Of a DNA stretch of 64,000 bases, positions 54,457 through 62,442 are shown one piece after another. This stretch comes from Ferrovibrio terrae_A (GTDB lineage: Bacteria > Pseudomonadota > Alphaproteobacteria > Ferrovibrionales > Ferrovibrionaceae). How positions within the stretch are numbered: position 1 is the first letter of the stretch; each line of letters starts with the position of its first letter. The translations under genes were made by a program, and so were the position numbers. The notes under the pieces are model-generated. The model had not been told where the DNA came from. It did not search any database and saw only the letters and a program-made list of their open reading frames with translations. The stretch lies in NCBI RefSeq assembly GCF_943372915.1, contig NZ_CALSAN010000002.1, positions 124,001 to 188,000 on the forward strand, given 5' to 3'.

Positions 54457-54884
54457 GGCCGCGCCCTCGGGATCCGCCACTCGATCACATCAGGCGGCAG
54501 ATCCGGATCCTCCACAAACTCGATCCCGCCAAACGACAGCCGCCGATAAGCTGCGCAAGCATCGCGGCCGAACTGCGCGACGGCTGCCGCCTCGATCGCA
54601 TCCCCGCGCCCCGGAGCGGCGTATTTTGAATGTTCGGCGCCCCCGGCCCCTGTGCGGCGTATTTCAGCGTTTCGGCTGCCGGGAGCCCCCGCCGAAACAT
54701 CAGCGCATTTCCGAGGCACCCCCCCACCACAGGCACGGGCGGCCGTGGGGGCCCCCCCCTGCGCCTGGAGCCCGATGGCCGGCCGATCGAGATCCGCGCG
54801 ATCCTGGCCAGCCTGGCGCGGCTGGGCCGCCTTCCAGCTGGCAGCTGCAGGCGAACCGGCTGATTTGGCATCAGTGGTTTTCAT
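54453..54884 (-). CDS. hypothetical protein between the terminase subunits
   Basis: 143 residues, joined to both neighbours by ATGA overlaps, the best evidence that it is real. The N-terminal two thirds are Ala/Gly/Arg-rich with G-runs in DNA (for example around 54721-54760); the C-terminal 50 residues (AVAQFGRDACAAYRRLSFGGIEF) look like ordinary protein. Homopolymer tracts may hide an indel. No function. Confidence 0.5.
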   Translation of the reverse strand: MKTTDAKSAGSPAAASWKAAQPRQAGQDRADLDRPAIGLQAQGGAPTAARACGGGVPRKCADVSAGAPGSRNAEIRRTGAGGAEHSKYAAPGRGDAIEAAAVAQFGRDACAAYRRLSFGGIEFVEDPDLPPDVIEWRIPRARP

Positions 54885-55360
54885 TGGTCTTTATCCCCGT
54901 TTTCCGCCAGAACATCAGTCACGTCCAAGTCCATGCCGTCCAAGCGGATGGCCACGCCATCGATAAGTGGTTGATTTTGTTGATCCTGTTTCGGCGGCGC
55001 GGATCCATCGCCCATGTTGAAAACCAGCGTGGTCCGGCCACCTTCCGACTTGATCGCCAGCGGCAGCTTCTGGTGCATGTACGGCAGGCCGGCCGTTGCC
55101 GCCTGGCGCCGCTCTTGCTCGGCCTCGGCCATCGAGATCCGCAGGCGCCGGGCTTTCTTGCGCGCCGGCTCGGCCCACATCTGGCCCAGGACTTCCAGCG
55201 GCAGGCCGAACATGCGGCCGATCGCATCCACCGTGCCATCGGTGCGCTTGTTGCCGCTGCCTTTCGGCCGGCCGCGCCCGCGCGGGCCGGCCGGCTGTTC
55301 TTCCGCGCCCTCGGGCGACGGCAGCAGCACCTGCTGCACCGGTTTGCCGTCATCGGCCAT
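54881..55360 (-). CDS. terminase small subunit candidate
   Basis: 159 residues. An AT-hook-like RGRGRPKGSGNKRT at 28-41 is followed by a helical region (VDAIGRMFGLPLEVLGQMWAEPARKKARRLRIS) and a tail. Position just before terL and next to the repeat array fits TerS, which would recognise the packaging site. No close family match from sight. Confidence 0.65.
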   Translation of the reverse strand: MADDGKPVQQVLLPSPEGAEEQPAGPRGRGRPKGSGNKRTDGTVDAIGRMFGLPLEVLGQMWAEPARKKARRLRISMAEAEQERRQAATAGLPYMHQKLPLAIKSEGGRTTLVFNMGDGSAPPKQDQQNQPLIDGVAIRLDGMDLDVTDVLAENGDKDQ

Positions 55361-55440
55361 AGCGGCTGACCTCCATTATTTTATTCGACCGGTTTTGAGA
55401 GGATCGGCGCGGCATGCAGCCAGCGCATTGCATGGCCCGC

Positions 55441-55702
55441 GAAACGGGCGGCAGGGCCTGAAACGGGTGAAACGGCAGCGTTTCAGCCTGCGTTTCAGTT
55501 AAGTACCCGTAAGATAAGGTTAAAGACCTATCTGAAACGCTGAAACAGGTATAAAGCATGATCGCACACACATGCCCGCGCATACGCGCGCGCATGTAGG
55601 TATGCCGAAAGACCCGTTTCAGCGTTTCAGTGTCAGATTGTGCAGGAGTATCAGCGGCTTGTCTGAAACGCTGGCTGAAACGCTGCCGTTTCACCCGTTT
55701 CA
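55441..55702. repeat. TGAAACG repeat array in a ++-- layout (candidate replication or packaging origin)
   Basis: Eleven perfect TGAAACG/CGTTTCA copies and one variant, in three quartets of two direct then two inverted copies: 55459+, 55468+, 55479-, 55491-; 55533+, 55541+ (TGAAACA), 55615-, 55623-; 55664+, 55676+, 55687-, 55696-. A related GAAACG is at 55441. The stretch about 55497-55565 is AT-rich, unusual here. It lies in a gene-free gap (55361-55765) between TerS and the AAA+ gene, which is otherwise empty. Confidence 0.85.
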
Positions 55703-55765
55703 CCCGGACCCATAGGCACCGGTCAACGCTCGCGCGAAATCCTTGCATGAAACCATGGGTCGGGG

Positions 55766-57955
55766 TCAAGGGCCAAGTTCCCCCTGTCCGGAATGAGGAG
55801 CAGCCGCGCGCCCGACAGATCCAGCGTCAGCGCAATAGCCGGTGACGCGCGGCTGCCCGCTTTTTTGCTCGATCACATCAGGGAACATGATGTGCATGGG
55901 CACGATGATGGCCCGCTGCTGCATGCCGGCGAACCGCAGGCCGCCATTTGTCTCGGCACCCTGCAGGCGCAGCAGCGACTGGCGCCAGCCGCCCGTGGCG
56001 CCCGCGCGCGCCTGCCATGCGCTGCCGGCGAAGATCTCCGCCAGCCGCCTGTGCGTATTCGCCACCGCCAGGTAATCCACGTCACCGCGGCGGATGATCT
56101 TGAGCCCATAGCCCTGAATATCGCGCTGGATCTTGTCCTTGTATTCCGCGTCATCATTGCCCGTGATCGGCCGCCAGGTATCCACCAGCCACTGGCCGAT
56201 CGTGCGTACCTGCCCGCGAAACAATTCTATGGCAGAGGTCAGGAGATGGGTCTGACACCGCTGTTCATCGGTCGCTATATCGTCGCGCTCCGCCAGCGAT
56301 GCGGCATCGAGCCCGTCCAGCATGTCATCCAGTTCACTGGCTTCCGGCAGCGCACCGCCTTCCACCGTCAACTCGACCGCATCATTCAGCAGCAGATCCG
56401 CGCAGGCCAACAGCGTGCCATACTGATCAGCACCGCGCGCGCCGTGCCCGCGCTTCATCAGCGCATGCCGATAGCTTTCCAGCACCGGCACATAGCGCGG
56501 CCAGCCCAGCACCATGCGATGGCGCAGCGCAGATCCGATCAGGCCCAGCTGCGAGAAATCCGGCAGCGGCTGGCCGGCCGGCAGCGGCGCGAGATCCAGC
56601 ACCGCAATGCGCGCCTGATCCTGCGGCAGCAGCGGGGGCACAATGATGCTGGAGAACAGGAAGCAGGATCTGGCGACGAATTCGGCGCCTTCATGGTCCG
56701 CGCCACCGCGCAGCACCAGGCCGCCAGAGGAAGCAAGGCGGGCGAACTTCACCACCGCATTGATGCGCCGGTTATCTTCCTCGGCCTCGATTTCATCGAA
56801 GGCCACCGGCAGCGTGCTTTGTCCGATCTTCTGCCACAGGCCAGCTGCAGAAGCATCCGTTGTGCGCACCAGCGCACCGCGGCCGAACAGCAGATCCAGC
56901 AGCTTCTGCAGCATGGATTTTCCGGTGCCGGCACCACCCGTGATCCACATGCTGGGGCGCCAGGCCAGTGCGCCGCCAATCAGCGCCGCGCCGATCCAGC
57001 CCAGGATCAACCGCGGATCCACGCCCGGCCGCTTCCAGGCCCATGATTTCAGGATCTCATACAGCTTATCGGCTTCCGCCTTGCCCGTGCCCATCGCACT
57101 CGGGCTGCCGATCGGCTCGGATGCCGGATAGACGTGATAGCCATAAGGCCCCGGCTTGTGTTCCTGCCGGGTCGGGGGATCGACCTTGCCTTTCTCCGGC
57201 TGGTGAAACACCAGCACCTTGTCACCGCAATGCAGGATCAGTTCGCCATCGTCGCCAAGCCAGGCACCAGCACCGCGGCGCCGCTCCAGCAGCGAGAACA
57301 CGCCCTTGCGCGAGCAGCTGGCGATCAGCTTGGATGCGATCTTCTCCGCCTGGAAGCCGGTTATGTTTCCTTCCTTGTTCAGCCGCGGCGCATTGCGATA
57401 GAGCCAGATCTGGCTGGATCCGAACAGCGCCTCCAGATCCAGCCGGCCATGCTCGCGCGCTTTCAGCACGCGCATCTGGCCGATCGCATCAAGGTAATAG
57501 AACTTGCCATCCTTGGTGCCCAGCGGCACCACCGGGCAGTCAGCCGGCAGCCGGTCCTTGCGGCCTTCACGCGGCGGATCATCGCTGCCACCGGATCCCT
57601 GATCGCCTGGCGGATCGCGCTCGGCTTCCTCGGCTTCCTCGATCGGCGCGGCGCGGCTGCGATCTTCATCCTGCGCCGGCAGCACATCACGCTTGCCCAC
57701 ATGATTGGCCGGGCCAACCACCTTCACCTGTTCCAGATATTCCATGATCCGCGCGGCGCGATTGTAGCCAATCTGCAGGTTGCGCTGGATGAAGGAGACA
57801 GACGCCTTGCCCTCGCGCCGCACCAGGGCAATGGCCTGTTCGATCAGCTGATCCGCCTGATCGCTTTCACGCTGCGGCTCGACCCGCTGGCGATTGCCCA
57901 GCGCCACGGAGATTGCGGCGAGATCCGGGCCATTGCCTTGCTGCTGTTCAGTCAC
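55766..57955 (-). CDS. AAA+ ATPase with N-terminal FtsK-gamma-like domain
   Basis: 729 residues. Residues about 32-93 match the FtsK gamma winged helix that binds KOPS DNA (AIALVRREGKASVSFIQRNL, QIGYNRAARIMEYLE). A long linker follows, then a phage/plasmid primase-helicase-like ATPase with Walker A GGAGTGKS at 340-347 and Walker B-like PVAFDEIE at 383-390. Likely a replicative helicase or DNA pump. I chose the GTG at 57955, which gives a GTGA overlap with the upstream stop and follows AGGGG; an ATG at 57994 adds 13 residues. It sits between a Toprim gene and the repeat array. Confidence 0.82.
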   Translation of the reverse strand: MTEQQQGNGPDLAAISVALGNRQRVEPQRESDQADQLIEQAIALVRREGKASVSFIQRNLQIGYNRAARIMEYLEQVKVVGPANHVGKRDVLPAQDEDRSRAAPIEEAEEAERDPPGDQGSGGSDDPPREGRKDRLPADCPVVPLGTKDGKFYYLDAIGQMRVLKAREHGRLDLEALFGSSQIWLYRNAPRLNKEGNITGFQAEKIASKLIASCSRKGVFSLLERRRGAGAWLGDDGELILHCGDKVLVFHQPEKGKVDPPTRQEHKPGPYGYHVYPASEPIGSPSAMGTGKAEADKLYEILKSWAWKRPGVDPRLILGWIGAALIGGALAWRPSMWITGGAGTGKSMLQKLLDLLFGRGALVRTTDASAAGLWQKIGQSTLPVAFDEIEAEEDNRRINAVVKFARLASSGGLVLRGGADHEGAEFVARSCFLFSSIIVPPLLPQDQARIAVLDLAPLPAGQPLPDFSQLGLIGSALRHRMVLGWPRYVPVLESYRHALMKRGHGARGADQYGTLLACADLLLNDAVELTVEGGALPEASELDDMLDGLDAASLAERDDIATDEQRCQTHLLTSAIELFRGQVRTIGQWLVDTWRPITGNDDAEYKDKIQRDIQGYGLKIIRRGDVDYLAVANTHRRLAEIFAGSAWQARAGATGGWRQSLLRLQGAETNGGLRFAGMQQRAIIVPMHIMFPDVIEQKSGQPRVTGYCADAGSVGRAAAPHSGQGELGP

Positions 57956-58194
57956 GCCGCCACCCCTTGATCCTGATTTTGATTGAGTCGCCACACTTCC
58001 TGCCGCTCGCGCTCGATCGGCACGCCACGCCGTTTCAGGCGCCGCAGCGCAACGCGCACCGCATCCGGTGCGTCATCGGGTCCACCATCGGGATCCTCGC
58101 CCCAGACGGCTTCAATCAGTTCCTTGAGGGTTGCCGCGCGGCCAGTCTGCAGGCGGGCAAGCAGAGCGCGCTGGGTTTCGCCGAGTTGCTTCAT
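57952..58194 (-). CDS. small winged-helix protein
   Basis: 80 residues: QRALLARLQTGRAATLKEL, then VRVALRRLKRRGVPIERERQEVWRL, the pattern of a short winged helix. Probably binds DNA; the neighbouring repeat array is a conceivable target. ATG at 58194 overlaps the frameshifted gene's end by four bases. Confidence 0.6.
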   Translation of the reverse strand: MKQLGETQRALLARLQTGRAATLKELIEAVWGEDPDGGPDDAPDAVRVALRRLKRRGVPIERERQEVWRLNQNQDQGVAA

Positions 58195-58834
58195 GCGGCT
58201 TGCCTTGATACCTGCACGGATCTGGCCATATCGATCAGCAGATCCCGAAATTCGGCTGGCGTCGCTAAACGCTGCTTTTTTGAGAGCAGCTGGCACGCAC
58301 CGGTTTTAATCGCGCGCGCTTTCGCTGTTGCACGCTCTTCGCTGGAGGAATAGCCATCCTCAAATTTTACGAAGTCACCAGGCGCGCGTCCCCATTTCAG
58401 CACTGGCGGATCGATGCCAAAAGCATAGAGCCATGTCGCCTTTCGAGCGGCATGGCCGTAATAACCTTGCTCAACCCGGCACGTCCAACCGCCGAGCCAG
58501 TCGGCTCGCACCCATCCACCGCCGCGCGGAGGTGCGCATAACTGAAACCAGTCCCATGCCGCGCTATCGGCCGGATGCTCTAGCACGCCACCCCAGATCC
58601 GAACCGCGTGAAGTGCGGTGGCAAAGCAGCCGCCATCATTGCCTTTGATCAGGCGCGGGCTAGTCAATGGCGCCCCCCCCAATAGCGACCCCACCGTTCG
58701 CAGGGCGGATGCGCCACAACAGGATGGGGACCTGCGTACATGCGAGCATCGCGCGTTCGATCCCACGGTTCGATGCCAGGCTGATCGAAATAGCAGCCGC
58801 CTGTCTCAACAAAGAGTGCAGCCACCTGTTTCAT
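58191..58834 (-). pseudogene. conserved phage protein split by a -1 (missing base) frameshift in a G8 run
   Basis: The 5' part (58834 down to about 58680) begins MKQVAALFVETGGCYF and runs to WGRYWGGRH-stop; the 3' part in another frame continues APLTSPRLIKGNDGGCFATALHAVRIWGGVLEHP and ends RQAA-stop. Both match one known phage protein type with HPPCERWGRY near the middle. One extra base in the eight-G run (58673-58680 on the + strand) would join them to 214 residues. The function is not known. It may be a sequencing error, a mutation, or a programmed slip. Confidence 0.75.
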
Positions 58835-59949
58835 TCCCCCACCATCGGTTTGTTGCAGAGCCAGTCGTTCCAGTCCTTGAAGCGCGGATCCGGGCGCACG
58901 ACTTCGACCAGCATGTGATCGCGCTTCAGTTCCTGCGCCGCCTTGTCCAGGCCGATCCGCGCCGGATGCCGTTCGCCACGCGCAGCCCGCGCCGGGTCGG
59001 GGTGCAGCTCGGGATCGTTCTGCGCACACAGCACCACATGCTGAAATCGCTGCGGCAGCTGCAGCGACGACATGGCGCCGACCGAAACACCGCTGATGAT
59101 CCGCCAGTCGGGATGCGCCATCGCGATCGTCATGGCTTCTTCGATGCCTTCCGCGATCGCCAGCACGTCATCCAGCGGCGCATCGGTGAAGCGCTTGCCG
59201 CTCTTGCCGCGCCACAGATGGATCGAGGATCCGCCATAGGCGCCCAGACACAGCTTGGCTTCCTTGCCCAGCACCGCCGCCTTGGTCACGCGGCCATCGT
59301 CGTGGATCTGCAGGAAGGTGCGATGGATCGCCCGCACCGTGCCGGTGGCATCCACCATCACGGCCACCATGGCCGGGAAATGCTGTTGCACCAGGCCGTG
59401 ATAAACCTTGGCGTGATAGCGCAGCGATCGCGGCCAGCGGCCCAGCCGCGCAATATCGATGCCGCGCCCCGCCAGATAGGCCGCAGCTGGCGTGCCCTCG
59501 ATCGGCTGGCCACTCAGCCAGATCGCATGCGCGCGCTTGCGCGTGGCCTCGCTTTCCTCGATCGCATCGCGTTTTTCCGCGTCAATCTCCGCCTGGCTTT
59601 TCACCCGTCGCTGGATCTGCGGCGCACCACGGCCGGGATTTTCGAGCCCCAGATGCTGCAGCACCCACTGATAGGTTTTTTTCTTGTCGCCGTTGAACAG
59701 AACCTGCGCAATGAGATCGTACACATCGCCGGTTTCACCCGTGGCGCCATCCATCCACAGTCCGGCGCGCGGCCCGCTGAGATGCACCGCCATGCTGTTG
59801 CCGGCTTCCCCCGCCAGCGATCCGCATTTCCATTCCTGGCCGCGCTTCACGCCGCCCGGCAGCAGTTCCATGCACAGATCCAGCGTGCGCAGCTTGAGCA
59901 TGCCGATCAGTTCGGCGATCTCGTAACGGCGCGGCGCCACAGGCGACAT
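58831..59949 (-). CDS. Toprim-domain primase-like protein
   Basis: 372 residues. A Toprim motif lies in LAIAEGIEEAMTIA (acidic residue E/G pair) and a later D/N pair in FKDWNDWLC. The N-terminal part (WKCGSLAGEAGNSMAVHL) looks like a primase DNA-binding/zinc-less region. With the AAA+ gene downstream it supplies phage DNA replication. ATGA overlap with the frameshifted gene. Confidence 0.85.
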   Translation of the reverse strand: MSPVAPRRYEIAELIGMLKLRTLDLCMELLPGGVKRGQEWKCGSLAGEAGNSMAVHLSGPRAGLWMDGATGETGDVYDLIAQVLFNGDKKKTYQWVLQHLGLENPGRGAPQIQRRVKSQAEIDAEKRDAIEESEATRKRAHAIWLSGQPIEGTPAAAYLAGRGIDIARLGRWPRSLRYHAKVYHGLVQQHFPAMVAVMVDATGTVRAIHRTFLQIHDDGRVTKAAVLGKEAKLCLGAYGGSSIHLWRGKSGKRFTDAPLDDVLAIAEGIEEAMTIAMAHPDWRIISGVSVGAMSSLQLPQRFQHVVLCAQNDPELHPDPARAARGERHPARIGLDKAAQELKRDHMLVEVVRPDPRFKDWNDWLCNKPMVGE

Positions 59950-60090
59950 TCAGTTGCCCCCCATCAGCAGCAGCGACGGCGCCAGGCGCGACACCAGACC
60001 AAGCAGCAGCACCACGACAGGTGCACCAAACAGCGCGACCAGCACGCCGATCAGGATGGCATGATGCCGGCGACCTTTTACGATCCCCAT
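59950..60090 (-). CDS. 46-residue single-helix membrane peptide
   Basis: MGIVKGRRHHAILIGVLVAL begins a basic N-terminus followed by one 20-residue hydrophobic helix. Overlaps the start region of the C39-like gene's end by 13 bases. Could be a small inner-membrane phage protein. Confidence 0.5.
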   Translation of the reverse strand: MGIVKGRRHHAILIGVLVALFGAPVVVLLLGLVSRLAPSLLLMGGN

Positions 60091-60608
60091 GCGTCACCTA
60101 TCAGGATGGCTTCCGAGACTTCTAGCGGGCCATCGGCCTGCAGATTGGTATAGGGATTGCCGGATGCAGGGTTCGGATCAAACAGCGCATGGCCCTGCGC
60201 CACGATCCAGTGGCCACCGCCCGGTATCTTGCGCGAGGCAACGCCAAGGATGGCCACGCCGCCATCGTCCAGATGATCTTCAATGCGCCGCAGCGATTGC
60301 AGCACAGGCATCTGATCGGCTACGCGGTCATACCACGAACGCGGATCCTTCACGCAGGGCGGAATGATATGCAGCGCCAGGATGCCACGATCCCACAACA
60401 CCGCCATGATTTCACATGCGGCCACGCCCACCGTGCAGTCATCGCCAGCAATCGGCTCGCTATCTTGCAGTTCTCCGACTGTGCGCAGCAGCTGGTGCTG
60501 CTGCGCGATCACCGATGATCGCAGGCCCAGCACCATGGCGAGGCAGGCCGCGCCGCAATCGTGATTGCCGGTTTGCTCGACCAGCTGGATCCGATCCGGC
60601 ACCGTCAC
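60078..60608 (-). CDS. C39-like (papain-fold) cysteine peptidase domain protein
   Basis: 176 residues. Likely catalytic Cys18 in NHDCGAACLAM, His133 in GGGHWIVAQGH and Asp144 in LFDPNPAS follow the C39/bacteriocin-processing order Cys-His-Asp. Stands alone without an ABC transporter, among early phage genes. It may cleave a phage or host protein, or toxin; nothing shows the substrate. Confidence 0.75.
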   Translation of the reverse strand: MTVPDRIQLVEQTGNHDCGAACLAMVLGLRSSVIAQQHQLLRTVGELQDSEPIAGDDCTVGVAACEIMAVLWDRGILALHIIPPCVKDPRSWYDRVADQMPVLQSLRRIEDHLDDGGVAILGVASRKIPGGGHWIVAQGHALFDPNPASGNPYTNLQADGPLEVSEAILIGDAWGS

Positions 60609-60991
60609 GACAGCACCTTGACGGCAGCGGGATCCTGCAGGCGATCGGCCGCCGCATAGGCTTCCATGATCCCCACCCGCGCCGATGCCTCCAGCTGCGC
60701 CGCACGATCCAGCAGCCGATCGGCCAGCGATCCCGGCAGGCCGATCCGGTGGCGCAGATCATCCGCGCAGGCATGGCTGCGCAGCAGCAGCGACAGCGCG
60801 ACACACAGCGATTGCAGCGTGCCTTCACGCTCGGATCCGACCTTGTTGGCCGTCACGAAGATTTCGCGCGCGATGCCCTGCCGGTCAAAGCCGATCGAGA
60901 ACAGGCAGGGCTGGCCATCCAGCTCGATCGCATGCGTGATCGACAGGCGCCGACCGGGAAGCACATGGCCGGGCAGATGGCGATCAGTCAT
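60605..60991 (-). CDS. TSCPD-like domain protein
   Basis: 128 residues. REIFVTANKVGSEREGTLQSLCVALSLLLRS recalls the TSCPD fold seen at the end of class II ribonucleotide reductase; here it is separate and lacks the Cys pair of that name. The start at 60991 overlaps the upstream stop by ATGA. Function unknown. Confidence 0.6.
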   Translation of the reverse strand: MTDRHLPGHVLPGRRLSITHAIELDGQPCLFSIGFDRQGIAREIFVTANKVGSEREGTLQSLCVALSLLLRSHACADDLRHRIGLPGSLADRLLDRAAQLEASARVGIMEAYAAADRLQDPAAVKVLS

Positions 60992-61299
60992 GGCCGCACC
61001 CGCTGCGGCCACATTTCACTGAGGCGATCTGCCAAGCGGCGCTCAAACCGCCGATAGATTAGCCACCACTCAGCGGGTGCCGACAGCAGGAACTCCGTCA
61101 GATCTTCACCAGGCGCAACACCAGCCGGAGGCACCAACGTCAATTGTTCGATCGCTACCAGCGCGGCATCGCTACCGGTTCGAGCCAAATATTGGCGCTT
61201 CAGATCCAACCGAACTTCCGGCCAGGCGGCTTGCACCAGCTGGTTGGCTCGACGGTTCAGCGCAGAAGTTTCCTCGCGGCTCAGTTCGCGATCAGTCAT
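60988..61299 (-). CDS. hypothetical early phage protein
   Basis: 103 residues, helical and charged (NRRANQLVQAAWPEVRLDLKRQYL, WLIYRRFERRLADRLSE). Start MTDRELSREE at 61299 overlaps the repressor-like gene's end by eight bases. No family. Confidence 0.6.
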   Translation of the reverse strand: MTDRELSREETSALNRRANQLVQAAWPEVRLDLKRQYLARTGSDAALVAIEQLTLVPPAGVAPGEDLTEFLLSAPAEWWLIYRRFERRLADRLSEMWPQRVRP

Positions 61300-61648
61300 G
61301 GCCGCCCTCGGAAAAAGCGGCCGGCGCCCCAGAGGTTGACACACCGGCCGGAGTTTCACGCAGGGAGGAAATAACCGGCTGCGAGCCGGCCACCGCCGCA
61401 GCGATCGACGCCACGGAGATCTCATCAAGGAACAGATTGGGATCGATACCGCACGCTCGCTTCAGCTGACCCAGCGCGCATGCAGTCGGCAGCCGCTGCG
61501 CCAATTCGTACCGCCCCCATGCCGTCTGACTGATCTGGGCACGCCGCGCTGCCTCATCCTGGCTGATCCCTACCGGGCCAGTGTCCATCTTGGGGTTTTT
61601 GGGCTGCCTTTTCCGCCAATCCAGCATCGCCAGTGCACCACGGTTCAT
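61292..61648 (-). CDS. XRE-family regulator (Cro-like)
   Basis: 118 residues with a helix-turn-helix (GISQDEAARRAQISQTAWGRYELAQRLPT). Leftward first gene of the early operon, divergent from the repressor at 61816. Likely Cro-type control of the leftward genes. Start 61648 lacks a good ribosome site; Met at 61627 is possible. Confidence 0.8.
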   Translation of the reverse strand: MNRGALAMLDWRKRQPKNPKMDTGPVGISQDEAARRAQISQTAWGRYELAQRLPTACALGQLKRACGIDPNLFLDEISVASIAAAVAGSQPVISSLRETPAGVSTSGAPAAFSEGGHD

Positions 61649-61653
61649 CGTTT

Positions 61654-61802
61654 AACCCCGTTTGGAGGCAACATCTGGGGGGTTCGAACGATAAACCCCC
61701 TACATTTCGTGGCTTGGGCTTAACCCCTCTCGGGGGTTATTGTCAAGCCATGCTGTCGCAAAGCGAACCTAAGGGCTGTTTGAACCTTACCCCGTTAGGG
61801 GT
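61654..61802. promoter_or_regulatory. repressor operators with AACCCC/GGGGTT half-sites
   Basis: Between the divergent regulators are AACCCC at 61654, GGGGGTT-N9-AACCCCC at 61678-61700, TAACCCC-TCTC-GGGGGTTA at 61721-61739 and ACCCC-GTTA-GGGGT at 61789-61802. A lambda-like set of operators. Confidence 0.75.
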
Positions 61803-61815
61803 GAGGTTGACCGGC

Positions 61816-62442
61816 ATGGACATTGAGAGCCGCGCGACGCATTTCCTTCGCCACTGGCGGACAGCAAAAAAACTCAGCCAAGCAGCCCTGGCCGAACTCG
61901 CCGGCACCGTTCAGCAGCACATCGCAAAGCTTGAGAACGGAGAACGGGACTTGGTCCCACAGCAGGCAAGGCGCCTGGCTTCTGCGCTGGGCATCAATAT
62001 GCGCCAGCTGTATTTCGGCCCTGATGAACCCAACGACGAAGAATTCGCATTGATCCAGAAACTGCGGATGCTCCCTGAGAGCAGGCGGCGCGCGGTTTTA
62101 GAGGTTGTCGGCGGAATGGATCTTTCCCTGCCCGTATCGCCACAAGCCGCGATCCCTGCTGCGCTGGCGCAGGCTGCTGACGAAATGGGAAAGCCGATCG
62201 CCAACTTCGATCGGGCTAGGTGGGAAGAACTCCAGCGCTTCACATCGAACGAACTTGCCCAGATCCGCGAGATCCAGCAGCCCAGCGATCAGCGCCTGGA
62301 CGAGATCGTGGCCACGGTCTACCTGCTGGATATGAAGAACGCCGAAATGGGCCACCGCCCGGATTTCTCTCAGCTGCAGCTATTCGTCCGCGGCCAAGCC
62401 AAGAGCCTGCGCGCGGAGCGCCGCCGCCGCCCTCAGGCGTAA
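61816..62442 (+). CDS. XRE-family phage repressor (CI-like)
   Basis: 208 residues: N-terminal helix-turn-helix (KKLSQAALAELAGTVQQHIAKLENGERDL) and a C-terminal segment of helices, no LexA/CI peptidase Ser-Lys pair visible, so it would not self-cleave under RecA. The ATG at 61816 follows GTGAGG; the longer frame runs through the operators and is not used. Confidence 0.82.
   Translation: MDIESRATHFLRHWRTAKKLSQAALAELAGTVQQHIAKLENGERDLVPQQARRLASALGINMRQLYFGPDEPNDEEFALIQKLRMLPESRRRAVLEVVGGMDLSLPVSPQAAIPAALAQAADEMGKPIANFDRARWEELQRFTSNELAQIREIQQPSDQRLDEIVATVYLLDMKNAEMGHRPDFSQLQLFVRGQAKSLRAERRRRPQA

Noticed and set aside
54630..54863. Possible rightward gene with RLEPDGRPIEIRAIL text
   Set aside because: Plausible by codon look, but no start signal, and the opposite frame is coupled on both sides.
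55350..55769. 139-codon leftward frame across the repeat array
   Set aside because: TTG start, and its VKRVKRQRF-like text comes only from reading the TGAAACG repeats.
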